A DNA stretch of 64,000 nt from Epiperipatus broadwayi (lineage: Eukaryota > Onychophora > Udeonychophora > Euonychophora > Peripatidae): positions 1,927,336-1,991,335 of the forward strand of contig JAQFVV010000014.1 of assembly GCA_028023455.1 (NCBI GenBank), written 5' to 3'. Made by a program: the position numbers and the translations under genes. Within the stretch, counting starts at the first letter, position 1; each line of letters starts with the position of its first letter. The notes beneath the pieces were generated by a model. That model ran no database searches, had not been told where the DNA came from, and saw only the letters and a program-made list of their open reading frames with translations. Of this stretch, positions 49,961 to 60,229 are shown piece by piece.

Positions 49961-50962
49961 ATCAAAACTACCTCAAATCTAAAATTAAACCAGACCAGCA
50001 TAAAAATAATATTAAAACACAACCTAAGGTTTCACTGCTACAAGCAGACTTCTCAAATGTAAAGAACTACAAAAAAACTACACAATATATATACTATTAA
50101 AAAGTACCCACAAATCCATTCACTTCTCATCCACCCTTAATATTAAAAGAACTCTTAAATAAGTTAATTGCTTCAAAATAATAAATTTTCAATAATAAAG
50201 ACTCTTTAATTCTTCTTTTGATTTCATTTCTCTCAAAGAAGACAACCTTAGCTTCATCAAAATCAATAGTGTGGCCTGTATCTTTTTCATGGACATACAA
50301 AGCAGAACTAAGATATCTATTTTTAACTCTACTTTTATGAACCTTTATTTTTTCATTTAAACTCAAACTACTCTGACCTATGTAAACCTTCTTACAAAAT
50401 AAACAAGGAATAAAATATACTACAGAATAGTCTTTCTGTCAAAAACTTCTTTTGTATTATTTAATAAAAGAAGTTTTTGATAGAAAGACTATTCCTGGTG
50501 TAGTATATTTTATTCCTTATTTATTTTGTAAGAAGGTTTACATAGGTCAGAGTAGTTTGAGTTTAAATGAAAAAATAAAGGTTCATAAAAGTAGAGTTAA
50601 AAATAGATATCTTAGTTCTGCTTTGTATGTCCATGAAAAAGATACAGGCCACACTATTGATTTTGATGAAGCTAAGGTTGTCTTCTTTGAGAGAAATGAA
50701 ATCAAAAGAAGAATTAAAGAGTCTTTATTATTGAAAATTTATTATTTTGAAGCAATTAACTTATTTAAGAGTTCTTTTAATATTAAGGGTGGATGGGAAG
50801 TGAATGGATTTGTGGGTAGTTTTTAATAGTATATATGTTGTGTAGTTTTTTTGTAGTTCTTTACACTTGAGAAGTCTGCTTGTAGCAGTGAAACCTTAGG
50901 TTGTGTTTTAATATTATTTTTATGCTGGTCTGGTTTAATTTTAGATTTGGGGTAGTTTTGAT
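49961..50962. mobile_element. Penelope-like palindrome: two inverted 3' ends
   Basis: Left arm 49961-50453 and right arm 50466-50962 are almost identical inverted copies separated by a 12-nt loop (50454-50465). Each arm is the same 5'-truncated Penelope fragment: GIY-YIG coding sequence followed by a tail with 'gaagtctgcttgtagcagtg' and then (TA)n outside. The heads face each other and the tails point outwards. The left arm has a 4-nt deletion and a Trp-to-stop change relative to the right arm. Inverted partial copies are a known feature of Penelope insertions. Confidence 0.85.
50452..50826 (+). CDS. GIY-YIG endonuclease domain, Penelope-like fragment
   Basis: 124 codons from an ATG that lies at the palindrome centre and is probably not the natural start. 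The protein shows VVYFIP (residues about 17-22) in place of GIY, KKVYIGQ (27-33) for YIG, a conserved Arg/His region (KVHKSRVKNR), SALYVHEKDTGHTIDF (55-70) and a terminal RRIKESL with KGGWEVNG. This is the GIY-YIG nuclease module at the C-terminus of Penelope-like retroelement proteins, which nicks target DNA. The reverse transcriptase half is missing, so the fragment is not autonomous. The opposite arm encodes an identical 79-residue stretch (50127-50366, minus) but is frameshifted and truncated. Confidence 0.7.
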   Translation: MYYLIKEVFDRKTIPGVVYFIPYLFCKKVYIGQSSLSLNEKIKVHKSRVKNRYLSSALYVHEKDTGHTIDFDEAKVVFFERNEIKRRIKESLLLKIYYFEAINLFKSSFNIKGGWEVNGFVGSF

Positions 50963-50992
50963 TTTATATTAGTTTAGCTTTATGCTTGTAAT

Positions 50993-50995
<3 letters not shown>

Positions 50996-51052
<57 letters not shown>

Positions 51053-51080
51053 ATATATGTGTGTGTGTGTGTGTGTGTGT
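50996..51080. repeat. Compound (TA)n(TG)n microsatellite
   Basis: A TA run followed by TGTG-rich sequence immediately outside the right arm of the Penelope palindrome. A shorter TA run flanks the left arm at 49946-49960. It may represent the target sequence or slippage at element ends. Confidence 0.85.
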
Positions 51081-51469
51081 ATTTAAAAATAAGGGAAATA
51101 TTCATTGTAATGAGTAAGTAAGATAACTTTTTTAATAAATAGTATTATCTAATGATTTATTTTATTACAAAAAGCAATACTAGAATACTTTTTATTGTTA
51201 TATATATATATATATTGAGATGTTTGCTGTCATCCCATGGAGATTGAATACGTACATAGATATATGTGTTGTTTTGCCAATATGTTTTCCTTTAAAAAAA
51301 ATTTTGGATTGCTGAATTTTAATTAAATTATTTTTATACATTTAATGAAATATTTAATTTCTCTTTCTCATGTAAATTAATAAAAGTTTGTTTTATGCAT
51401 TATAAGTATACATATATACTTTTCTTAAAAATTATTGTTTGGAATCAATCTAATTAACAGAGAATGTGT

Positions 51470-52400
51470 TCATAGCAATAGGAGTAAAGCCTATAAGAAT
51501 ATAAAAACATTCCCGAAAAACAAAATTTTATAGGAAGCAGAGATTTGAAAAACATCAAAATTCCAAAAGAATTTTCTCTTTCGGACATGGAAATACTTAA
51601 TTTTTTTTTTTTTTAATGTAGTATAAATTGTGTGGATATTATTTCTTTTAAAAACGTTATATATATATATATGCTACTGAAAAAGTGCTTCTTCATAATG
51701 GTTTTGATTACTGGTTCATTAATAAGGCTTTTTATATATAATAAGAAAAAATATTTTTATACTTCAAAAATTAAGACTGTTCTGCCTATATAAAGGGAGT
51801 AACTGATAAAAGAAAATTATATACACACAATTTATATTACATTTAAAAAAATTAATGAAATATTTTCACACCCTAAAGATAAAATTTCTTTGTAGTCTTA
51901 TGGTATATAAGAAATTCCATGTGGAGTTTGTTTACATTCATACATAGGACAGTCCAATCATAGAATAAACATAAGAAAGGATAAACACATTTTGATAGTT
52001 AGAAAATAACCTATTTCATCAACAGTTTATTCACACATAAATTAACTAATCATGACATCAATTTTAATAAAACATATATTCTGGCCAAAATTGAACAATA
52101 TGACCAGAGAAAGTCAATGAAAGCTATAGAGTTTTTTAAAAAGTCTAAGAGATAAATGAAAAGTGTGAATTAAAAAAAATTAACAATATTTGGAAAAAGC
52201 TATTATAGAATAAAATATTTTTTTAAAATTTCTCAACCAATATAATTTGAGAATGAGGAGGAAATAACAAAGGAAAAAAGTAATTTTAAATTTCACCATA
52301 TACATTCTTATGATTTGAGAAAGAAGAAGCTCTGAGGAAAGTACTTGTTATTGTACTGAAGTGACAGCTATTTAGCCATTATATTTTAATTACACAGAAG
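51470..52400 (+). mobile_element. Penelope-like element, decayed RT end, GIY-YIG and tail
   Basis: Frameshifted plus-strand reading shows RDLKNIKIPKEFSLSDME (about 51541-51595). It then shows THTIYITFKKINEIF and HPKDKISL upstream of GIYEIPCGVC (51900-51930) and YIGQ-like SYIGQSN. After a frame change follow HDINFNKTYILAKIEQYDQ and RKSMKAIEFFKKSKR (about 52050-52155). These are, in order, the region before GIY-YIG, the GIY motif itself (intact GIY here), the conserved H..DI.F block and the R...EAI block. A tail with 'gagaaagaagaagctctgag' lies at 52317-52337. This is a different, older subfamily from the palindrome at 49961-50962. Confidence 0.7.
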
Positions 52401-52456
52401 CTCCTGGAAATAATACTATGAATTCTTTTATCTGTGAGAATATTAGAATTAATATA

Positions 52457-53946
52457 CACCTTTACCCCGCTTAGCGATGGCAATTGGTCCTCCAAAACTC
52501 ATCATTAAGCAAGAATATCGTATACAATACGTAATTATAATGGGGGTCTATGGGGGAAAAATTGGTCGGTTCCAGTCAATGTAAAATATTTACATTGGTT
52601 TCCAAGCTCAAAGATTTTTTTGATTTTTTTATGTCAATGATGACTAAATACGGTATCTAAAAAGATAAGTTTTATATCACTAGGAAAAAAATTCATATTT
52701 TTACTTTAAAAAGTACAGAACAGCAAAAAGAAAGAGAAAGTGAAACTAAATTTGAATTTAAACATTTTTATATTCTTCCGCTGAAGTTTTTCATCATAAT
52801 GAAAAAAAAAAAATCCATACTGAAGTGCTTTTTTTTAAAATTTGTATTACAGTATATATTACTACTATACATTTATGTTTATTAGTTCTGCGGAATTATT
52901 CAAATTAAAAAACAATGTTTAATTATAAATTATTTAATTGAACATAAAGATTTATTACTGTACACCAGAATAACAAAACGCTTAATGTGTATCATAAATC
53001 AGTCAACTTTAGAAAAAACAATTCAACTTATTTTAAAAGAAAAAAAAACCCAATTCTACTAATTTTTTAAAATACAGCAAAGTTCATTTTTATTTTACTT
53101 TATTTTACTATATTTTTAGTAATGTAATAATGACACCCCCCCCCTGTCCATGTAGAAGAAAATTCATTAACATTTATTTTAAATACAATCTGTTTTTCTT
53201 TTTAAACTTTTCTAATTCAACATTTGCATTTTAAAATGTTGTTTTTCTTTTGATTTGAAACAATTTGAATGTAAACAACATATTTATTAACATAAGTTAC
53301 AAAATCAATAACTATTTTTACTTAATTATCCAGGTGTCCTAAAAATAATATATCATAATTAATAAACACCTGCATGCAGTTTAATATTCATATTTAGTGT
53401 TTTCCTGAAAGTTTGTGATGGTATTTTAGTTGTCATTGGACTATTTCATTATCTAATATTATTATTGAATGTCTTTAGAAAAATTAGTCTTTATTTAAAT
53501 AATCCAAGTATTGTACATTATATTTAAATAAAGTTTAATTTTTCTAAAGACATTCAACACTTATATATACAATATACAGTATTATAGATTCAGTAATTAT
53601 AGATATTTTAAGTTTATACATTCTATATTCAAAATACTGAATGCAGCACTAACATTGTTTTATGAATAAAATATTGTATGTGTATACACTTACAGCAAAG
53701 TCATTACCTGTATATGTATTACAATAATATACTTTTGCTTTTGAGTGAAATGAATTTTAAATACCTATATCTCTGACATCATCAGTGACGCAAAATTCAA
53801 GATGGCTGGCAAAAAAAAAATTGTATAATTTTTTCTGATCGTTATAGTGGAAAATTGATTGTAAATTGAAGTAATGGGTACAAATTGATGATGATTGCTA
53901 TTGTGAAATATCGCTAAATAGTCAATTGCTAAGCGGGGTAAAGGTG
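52457..53946. mobile_element. TA-flanked DNA transposon, 1.49 kb, non-autonomous
   Basis: The ends are exact inverted copies for 19 bases: CACCTTTACCCCGCTTAGC at 52457 and its complement ending at 53946. Each end is flanked by TA (52455-52456, 53947-53948), the target duplication of the Tc1/mariner/pogo group. Subterminal sequences also match in inverted orientation (for example gcaattgg near 52479 and ccaatt-like sequence near 53921). The interior is low in coding potential and carries a 37-bp inverted repeat (53465-53557). The style of the ends recalls pogo/Tigger elements, but there is no transposase to confirm this. Confidence 0.8.
53465..53557. repeat. Inverted repeat, 37-bp arms
   Basis: Arms 53465-53501 and 53521-53557 pair almost perfectly (ttgaatgtctttagaaaaat against attttctaaagacattcaa-like sequence) around a 19-nt loop. 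It is located inside the 1.49-kb TA-flanked element and could be a nested small MITE. Confidence 0.75.
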
Positions 53947-53949
53947 TAT

Positions 53950-55640
53950 ATATATATATATATTGTAAGGATAGCTTACAATCCGATTGAGTCCAGCCTT
54001 TGTTTACTCACATCACCAAATCAAACTCAAGTAAAATGTAAGATTAGCTAATAGGTGGTTGAGCATACATTATCATTTTATAGAGTAAATACACACACAT
54101 ATATACATACACACACAACAAGCATTTATTTTATTAAATACTATATTGAATAAATGTCATAATAGATTTTTTTTTTTTATCTAATAAAAGGATAAAAAAC
54201 GTAGTTAAGGAAATCGTACAAATATATATCAATAATGAAATGTCAATGTATTTTTTTTTACATCACAATACAACACTTAAGTCTCTGTAAGCATAGCAAT
54301 GATCTAATGTCAAGCCAGTTCTTAAGTAACTAAATGTGGAAGGGAAAGCAGAATTCTATTATATAATTTTATTTTTTTCTTGCAATCAATATAATATGCA
54401 CAACAATAGACAAATACAGCAATGGAAAAGGAAATACAAATGCAACTATACTAAACAATGGAAACTAAGCCTAATATAAAAGCATACCCAGTTTGTTTCT
54501 GTCATCCTTTATTATTTTAAAAAGGATGTAATAGCAATATAACACCAACATCTCAAGATCAAATGTTTGAATCCAAGAGAATATAGATGACTTATTCAAA
54601 TATTCCAAATTATTCGTTTAATCTTCATAGCACAAAATTATTACAAATTATAACCAATATTTAAACAGAAAAAAAGTTTTGATAGATTTGTGTGGTTGGA
54701 TAAAAATAAATGAACTCATTTTAAATTGATATTTAAAATAAAAACTGTGCTATTATTCGGATACAGATAAAATAAATAGAACATCACCAGCATATATACA
54801 TAAATGATGAAATAATTATTTTCTTATAAAAGCCATTAAATACCAGATGGCAAATTAAGGAAATTTAAATCTTTTATGAATTGAAGAGCAATATATTCTT
54901 TGTATTTTAACATTGTCATAGAGTTGGACTCTATTATCCCTGACCATAGAAAGCATAATGATTTAATATTCACTTGTGTAATACTGTGTAGTGCCTAATG
55001 AAATATCAAATATCCTGTTTTAAAGGTCTAGATGGATCCAGAAAGAAAGAAACTACAGAAGATGGAAATAACATCATTTCAAATGTATCACCAAGGAGTT
55101 CCCATGAGTGATGCTTGACTTGCCGAAGATGGATAACCCAAAAAGTGATAGACTGTATCTATAAAAGACATTATTTGTCAAATTCATGATCATTATTCAG
55201 ATGATTTGAAAAAAACTTTTAATTTATTATGTATTTTTTATATAAATATACATTTGTGTAATTCTGTTTTTATTTCACTTCTGTACTTGGAAACCTAAAT
55301 ATCTATAACTTGGAAGACAAGAATCTACTATAATTTAAATCAAGAAAGTACAAGGAGGAAGGTTGTTAAGTTAGACAAAAATCTTTTTTTTTTGTTAAAT
55401 AAAGTTTAGATTAGCTCTTTCTAGAATAAGATAAGATTTTATTTGATATTATTTTACATTAAGAACATACACTTGCTACAGGACAGAGTTTGTGTTGTTT
55501 ATTTTTTAATTTTTTGTTGACTAATGATTGTTTATATTTGTTTATTTAGTGTGAATGACTAATCTTTGATGTGGATGTTCTTTTCTATCAATCATAGGAA
55601 ACCCATACATAGTTAGGGGGCCCAAAGAAGATGGAATTTC
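53950..55640. other. AT-rich stretch, nothing recognised
   Basis: No transposon ends or coding motifs seen. A (TA)n tract lies at 53947-53964 and poly-T runs at 54169-54179. Confidence 0.5.
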
Positions 55641-55651
55641 TACAGCTGGAA

Positions 55652-55924
55652 TTGGACAATGAAGCTATTGTACATACATTAATATAACTTTATAAAATAG
55701 TTAGTCAGCTTTGTAATCATTGTGTTAAGAAATTAATGTTGTTTTTTTTTACTTTTTGTTAATTTTATCTGCTTTGTAAATAGTTAGTGTCTTGGACAAT
55801 GAAGCTATTGTACATACATTAATATAACTTTATAAAATAGTTGGTCAGCTTTGCGATCGTTGTGACTTAATGTTTTTTTTACTTTTTGTTAATTTTATCT
55901 GCTTTGCAAATAGTTAGTGTCTTG
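55652..55924. repeat. 140-bp tandem duplication
   Basis: The unit starting 'ttggacaatgaagctattgt' at 55652 is repeated at 55792 and ends by 55924. The copies differ at few positions (gtaatcattgtg against gcgatcgttgtg) and by a short deletion. Confidence 0.85.
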
Positions 55925-56022
55925 TCATGTATATTTACCATGAGTAAGCATTAGATTAGTAAACACATTTAATCATTAATATGGTAGAGATACATACTTG
56001 ACACATACAAAAAAAATTTCAT

Positions 56023-56510
56023 GTTAAAAGAATTTTGAATTTTTATTTTGTTAGTCAATAAACTTTGTTAAGTTGATTTTTATTAAAATGGTCTCTAGTT
56101 TACCAAAATTATTTATCTATTCATTCATCAATTCATAATCGAATATACATGCATATACACACTTTCTTTTTACATCATAATATAGTAATATGGTTAGATG
56201 AACCTTTCACTCAATTGAAACCTATATAGTGGTGCAGCAGTTGTTATCTAGAATAAATTCACTCTTAAAGAGAGCCAAAGGCAACATTCTCCCTGAATTT
56301 GAATACTGAGGTGTAGTGGAATGAAAGAGGGCTGATGCATGGATGAACTATCCTAAATTGCATCTGAATTCAATGTGTCTTCTTAGAGCTAGCCCATTGA
56401 GGTAGATATGATCATTGGTTAGAACTTCACTGCATCATTCACAGCATCTTACCCAAAGACTATGATGGACCATAATGAGATGCATTCTTCCTTTTCCAGT
56501 GGATCATTAT
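56023..56510 (+). repeat. Dispersed repeat family B, copy 2
   Basis: Second copy of the family at 28075-28560, in the same orientation. It begins 'gttaaaagaattttgaattt', and the homology fades near 'cttccttttcc'. No coding motif. Confidence 0.65.
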
Positions 56511-56853
56511 ATTCTGGCACCCAGACTTTAGGGGCATGAAACAGGAGTTGCTAAGGAGATCCAGCCATTGGATTGGTAAATTTTTTTTTAAAAAATTTTT
56601 GGAACTTATTCACCCTGGTGGATTTACCTGAGTAGCAACCAATTGATACATCTCACAAAGAAATGGAACCTCATGTGAAACACCAAATGTGAACTGATTG
56701 ATGGGTATGAAATGATAAACTGAGACCATAAATAAATAATTAACTAATAAAATTCAACTAAAATAGGTGAGTTAGGTGAATAAACAGACAGGCTAAAAAC
56801 TATGCATTTTAAGTAATATACACAAATATAAAAAATACAGAAAGAAGTTAATA

Positions 56854-58471
56854 GACCTGGGTCTCATTTTATGCAGATTTTTTTAATGTGATTTTTGAAG
56901 TTTTACGATTCATGTTTCTTCTTAATATCTTTTTATGCAGTTTTCTTTTATGCGATAAAGTTCATGTTTTACTATGTTTATTAGATATCAAAAAGTATAA
57001 ATTATTAATAACTTATTTTGACTTGAAGTACATTTTTTTTTCAAAAATATATCATTATATTACCAGCTAACATGAATATGGCCTGAAGTTATTTAGAATC
57101 TTACTTATGAGTAAATAATAATAATAAATTTATACTTACAAGTATCGCAATAAATATTCAAAAATTTTTAACTTTTAAAACATATTTTATTAGATATAAC
57201 AGAAATAAATATTCTTTTAGATTTTTAAAAATAATCAGAAATAATAAATTATTGATTTTCTCACCTCAAAGTAATCTTTCTAATGATAATGTATAATCTT
57301 TTTGTTTTGATTGCAGTCTCATTTTTTAATATAGAAACAAAATGTGAACATTTAAAATTTATTTCAGTAGTAAACAAAAATATCTATCAAATGAAGACAA
57401 ATTTATTATTTTCTTATAAGTAAAAATCATTTAATCATATATTTTACATTGATGTCTAAGACAAAGAAAAACATTAGAAATATCTGAAATCTGAGTTTTC
57501 TGCAATGAACAAGCTCTTAAATTTCAATGAGAGCTAAATAGTAGCTGTATGTCTGTGTTATGTATGTGTATGTTTACATTTACTTTTATACCCATATATA
57601 CATGGAGAAACTTTTAGACAGAAAAAAGTTATCTTTTATTTTCTACTTAAAAAGAATGTATCTTTAAAATGTTTTTATATTTTTTTATACACATATGTAC
57701 ATGGAGAAACTTTTAGACAGAAAAAAAATTACAAGTAAAAATATTCTACTTAAAAAGAACTTATCTTTAAAAGTTTTTAAATATTTTTACTTACAGCTTT
57801 TTTCTGTCTAAAAGTTTCTCCATGTATATTTGTTTACAAAAGAAAAATTTAACCATTAGTCATTATTAACCCACTCATAGAAGAGTGTTATATATAGAGA
57901 GTTGCACTAGTGGAAGTGCATTCTCTAACAGCTAGACATAGCAGTCTGTATATCACAAGCTTCATAACTATTCGTAAAATCATCATCTCAAAGTTTAATT
58001 ACTGATTACATTGTTGATAGAAAACCATTAACACAGCACAAGACTGAAGGTGGTGGTAGTTGTATTTCCTCTTGTGATGAATGTGATTTTTTACCAGTTC
58101 ACAAACGAACTGCATATTGTCAAATAGTGATAATGATTAAAATATGTATGATAAAATGGAAAATAAATTATATATAAAAACATATTGTTTTGAATAAAAT
58201 TAAATACTGTAGTTAATGAAAAATGAAAAAATGTTTATCTTGTAACAATTTTTTTTAAATATTTGAAATTTTTTATTAGTCATACTTTATTTCCTTATTT
58301 TTTTATACTAATTTTAAAGTAATTTTTCCTTTTTGCTTTGTTTTTATGCGATTTCTGAAAATTACATAATGTATTCCCCATTTTTCAAGGTAAGTTAAGT
58401 ATTTTTGTGTGATTTTTTTTAATGCAGGTTTTTTGGGGATCCTATCTACTGCATAAAATGAGATCCAGGTG
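56854..58471. mobile_element. TA-flanked DNA transposon, about 1.62 kb, non-autonomous
   Basis: The left end ACCTGGGTCTCATTTTATGC (from 56855) and the right end complementary to ACCTGGATCTCATTTTATGC (to 58470) form a TIR of about 22 bp with one mismatch. TA lies just outside each end (56852-56853, 58472-58473). TTTTATGCGAT occurs near both ends (about 56946 and 58343) in the same orientation, an additional subterminal motif. There is no transposase; the 60- and 65-codon open frames inside lack motifs. Pogo/Tigger-like affinity is inferred from end style and TA target. It contains a nested foldback at 57596-57830. Confidence 0.75.
57596..57830. repeat. Nested foldback with duplicated arm
   Basis: The phrase 'catggagaaacttttagaca' occurs at 57601 and 57710 in direct orientation, and inverted at about 57803-57822. 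Each copy carries adjoining 'gaaaaaa'. A 'gtaaaaatatt' motif is also mirrored around the centre. This resembles the duplicated-arm structure of the 34042-34311 element. Confidence 0.75.
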
Positions 58472-58567
58472 TATAAGCACTGAATGGAAAGGAATAGCAT
58501 AAGATTCTATGACTTGTATTTATAAAGATAAAAGTAACTTCATATTTAAGTATTAAAGAAAAATTTA

Positions 58568-58714
58568 ATGGTAAATGGGAGCAGAAAGCATTTATTAAGT
58601 AGAGGTATGAAATGTTCTAAGAAACTACAAGATAGTAGTGATAGTGAGGTAGAAGGTAATACTATTAGTAGTGGGGAAGAGTCTTCACAGAACCAGTTAC
58701 CTGGGGGTCTGTAA
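58568..58714 (+). CDS. Short acidic, Ser-rich open frame (unrecognised)
   Basis: 48 codons, ATG at 58568 to TAA at 58712. The residues include KKLQDSSDSEVEG and SSGEESSQNQ, an acidic serine-rich stretch of the kind found in nuclear proteins and at transposase termini, and quite unlike the F/I/Y-rich chance frames of this window. It lies between the TA-flanked element (ending 58471) and the tandem repeat at 58803. It could be a fragment of an element protein or an exon; I have no family match. Confidence 0.3.
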   Translation: MVNGSRKHLLSRGMKCSKKLQDSSDSEVEGNTISSGEESSQNQLPGGL

Positions 58715-58802
58715 CTGAAGTTGATCACCCTCAACAGTTACATATCACTGATCAAATGCTATTTCAAGTTCAAGAACTCAACAGTGAGGGGCTCAAAACT
58801 GC

Positions 58803-59100
58803 GAGTCTACAAATATTAATTTTGTCTTTTTTAAAAAACGTATAAAGTGCGAGTCCAGAAGTAATAATTCTGCAAGTATTCAAATAATAATTTTGTCGTC
58901 TTAAAAAAACCTATCATAAAGTGAAAACTGAGAGTCTACAAATATTAATTTTGTCTTTTTTAAAAAACGTATAAAGTGCGAGTCCAGAAGTAATAATTCT
59001 GCAAGTATTCAAATAATAATTTTGTCGTCTTAAAAAAACCCATCATAAAGTGAAAACTACGAGTCTACAAATCATAATTAATCATAATTCAGTCATCTTA
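58803..59100. repeat. 129-bp tandem repeat, 2.3 units
   Basis: Units start with 'gagtctacaaat' at 58803, 58932 and 59061 (the last partial). The first two are almost identical. CpG sites are unusually frequent (aaacgtataaagtgcgagtc, tttgtcgtc). It abuts the Merlin-like fragment on the 3' side of its coding strand. Confidence 0.9.
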
Positions 59101-59247
59101 AAAGTACTATACAAATGTATGAATTTTTTTTTAGTAGAAATAACTACAAATAAAAACTACTGTAATTTATAAGGAAAATAAAAGATGAATATCACAACAA
59201 AATGCATACTTACCCAAATAACGATTACTGCGGTGGACTGAGCTGGC

Positions 59248-59550
59248 TTATATGTTGTAGAATTGCACCAAAATGACCATCTTTGTAGGTACGCCTCCAC
59301 ATAGAGTTTCGTCTATTTCCACAATTGTGTTAGGGCCTCCGATTTTCCGCCTTTCATTATGTAACAGCTTCCATGCACATACTTCGCGGAGATAGTTTTT
59401 CCAGTCAATCACAGTCTTGTCCGCCATTTCTAACTGGTCAGCACAAAATAGGATAGACGTTAATTCTCTGGACCAACAATATATAAAACGGAGAGCCGTT
59501 ACGAAGGATATTCTGGAGCCTTCAAACCATGTGCCTTTTCTTATGGGAGT
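59248..59550 (-). pseudogene. Merlin/IS1595-type transposase fragment
   Basis: A 100-codon minus-strand frame without stops reads RKGTWFEGSRISF, then ALRFIYCWSRELTSI, then QLEMADKTVIDWKNYLREVC, then KIGGPNTIVEIDET. This is the conserved core of the ISXO2-like (IS1595) transposase domain found in eukaryotic Merlin transposons: 'S.R.GSWF..S', 'T..DW...LREVC', 'IGG....VEIDE', the last Asp being the first of the catalytic triad. One nucleotide near 59294-59302 shifts the frame; the next frame continues WRRTYKDG toward a GTAAGT donor-like site at about 59208-59213. A second frameshift (an extra T at 59551-59558) breaks the upstream part. The remaining catalytic residues are absent. Confidence 0.75.
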
Positions 59551-59920
59551 TTTTTTTCAGAAAATCCGGAAAATTAATAAAATATAAAGTACATCCACTT
59601 AATATCATAGAAGAAATAACATGTAAATTACTTACAATTGTTGAGAAAGTAATGATTTCTTTTTTAAAAATGATAAAAAAATTGCTGAACTATTAAAACA
59701 CTGAAAATGAACGAAGGATATTCTGGAGCCTTCAAACCACGTGCCTTTTCTTATGGGAGTTTTTTTCAGAAAATCCGGAAAATTAATAAAATATAAAATA
59801 CATCCACTTAATATCATAGAAGAAATAACATGTAAATTACTTACAATTGTTGAGGAAGTATGATTTATTAAAAAAGTTTTCTGAAATCACTGAAAATTAA
59901 AGCTCTGAAAATGGTATGCA
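59501..59920. repeat. 210-bp tandem duplication including transposase exon start
   Basis: The sequence beginning 'acgaaggatattctggagcc' occurs at 59501 and 59711, with homology over about 140-150 bp and weaker beyond. The second copy preserves the exon beginning in frame: ATG at 59817 reads MILSGCILYFINFPDFLKK followed by TPIRKGTWFEGSRISF, then leaves the transposase at the duplication edge. The copy next to the core has one extra T that breaks the frame. Confidence 0.8.
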
Positions 59921-60016
59921 AAAAAACGCTGCTGCTCTCAATAAAACGATGCAACAAATAGGAAAAAATACACTTTTAAATCTCGCAGGTCAAGACAAAA
60001 AAAAAATCTCGTAAAT

Positions 60017-60205
60017 TCGGATAATTACAGCGGTATGCCTTCAGGCTTATGACATAATAGTAATGTAACAAAAAATAAAATTTCTAGAATTAGTCATGTC
60101 AGTGTCTTCGTTGCCATGACAACGTTCATGTGTTCTTCCGACGACGCAAATATCGGATAATTACAGTTGTGTGCCTTCAGGCTAATTATGTCATAGCAAG
60201 GTAAA
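60017..60205. repeat. CpG-rich repeat pair with RFX-like palindrome
   Basis: A motif beginning 'tcggataattacag' and containing the hairpin GCCTTCAGGC occurs at 60017 and 60153 (about 50 bp each). Between them, GTTGCCATGACAAC (60110-60123) differs at one base from the symmetric RFX X-box GTTGCCATGGCAAC. The region is CpG-rich relative to the window and lies upstream of the minus-strand Merlin-like fragment, where a promoter or TIR would be expected. It could be either; nothing shows activity. Confidence 0.45.
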
Positions 60206-60229
60206 TACTGGATTACCTTTTTTTCTTTC

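Noticed and set aside
50127-50366. Separate minus-strand gene at the Penelope palindrome
   Set aside because: It is the mirror copy of the right-arm frame, shortened by a stop and a 4-nt deletion; it is covered by the palindrome entry.
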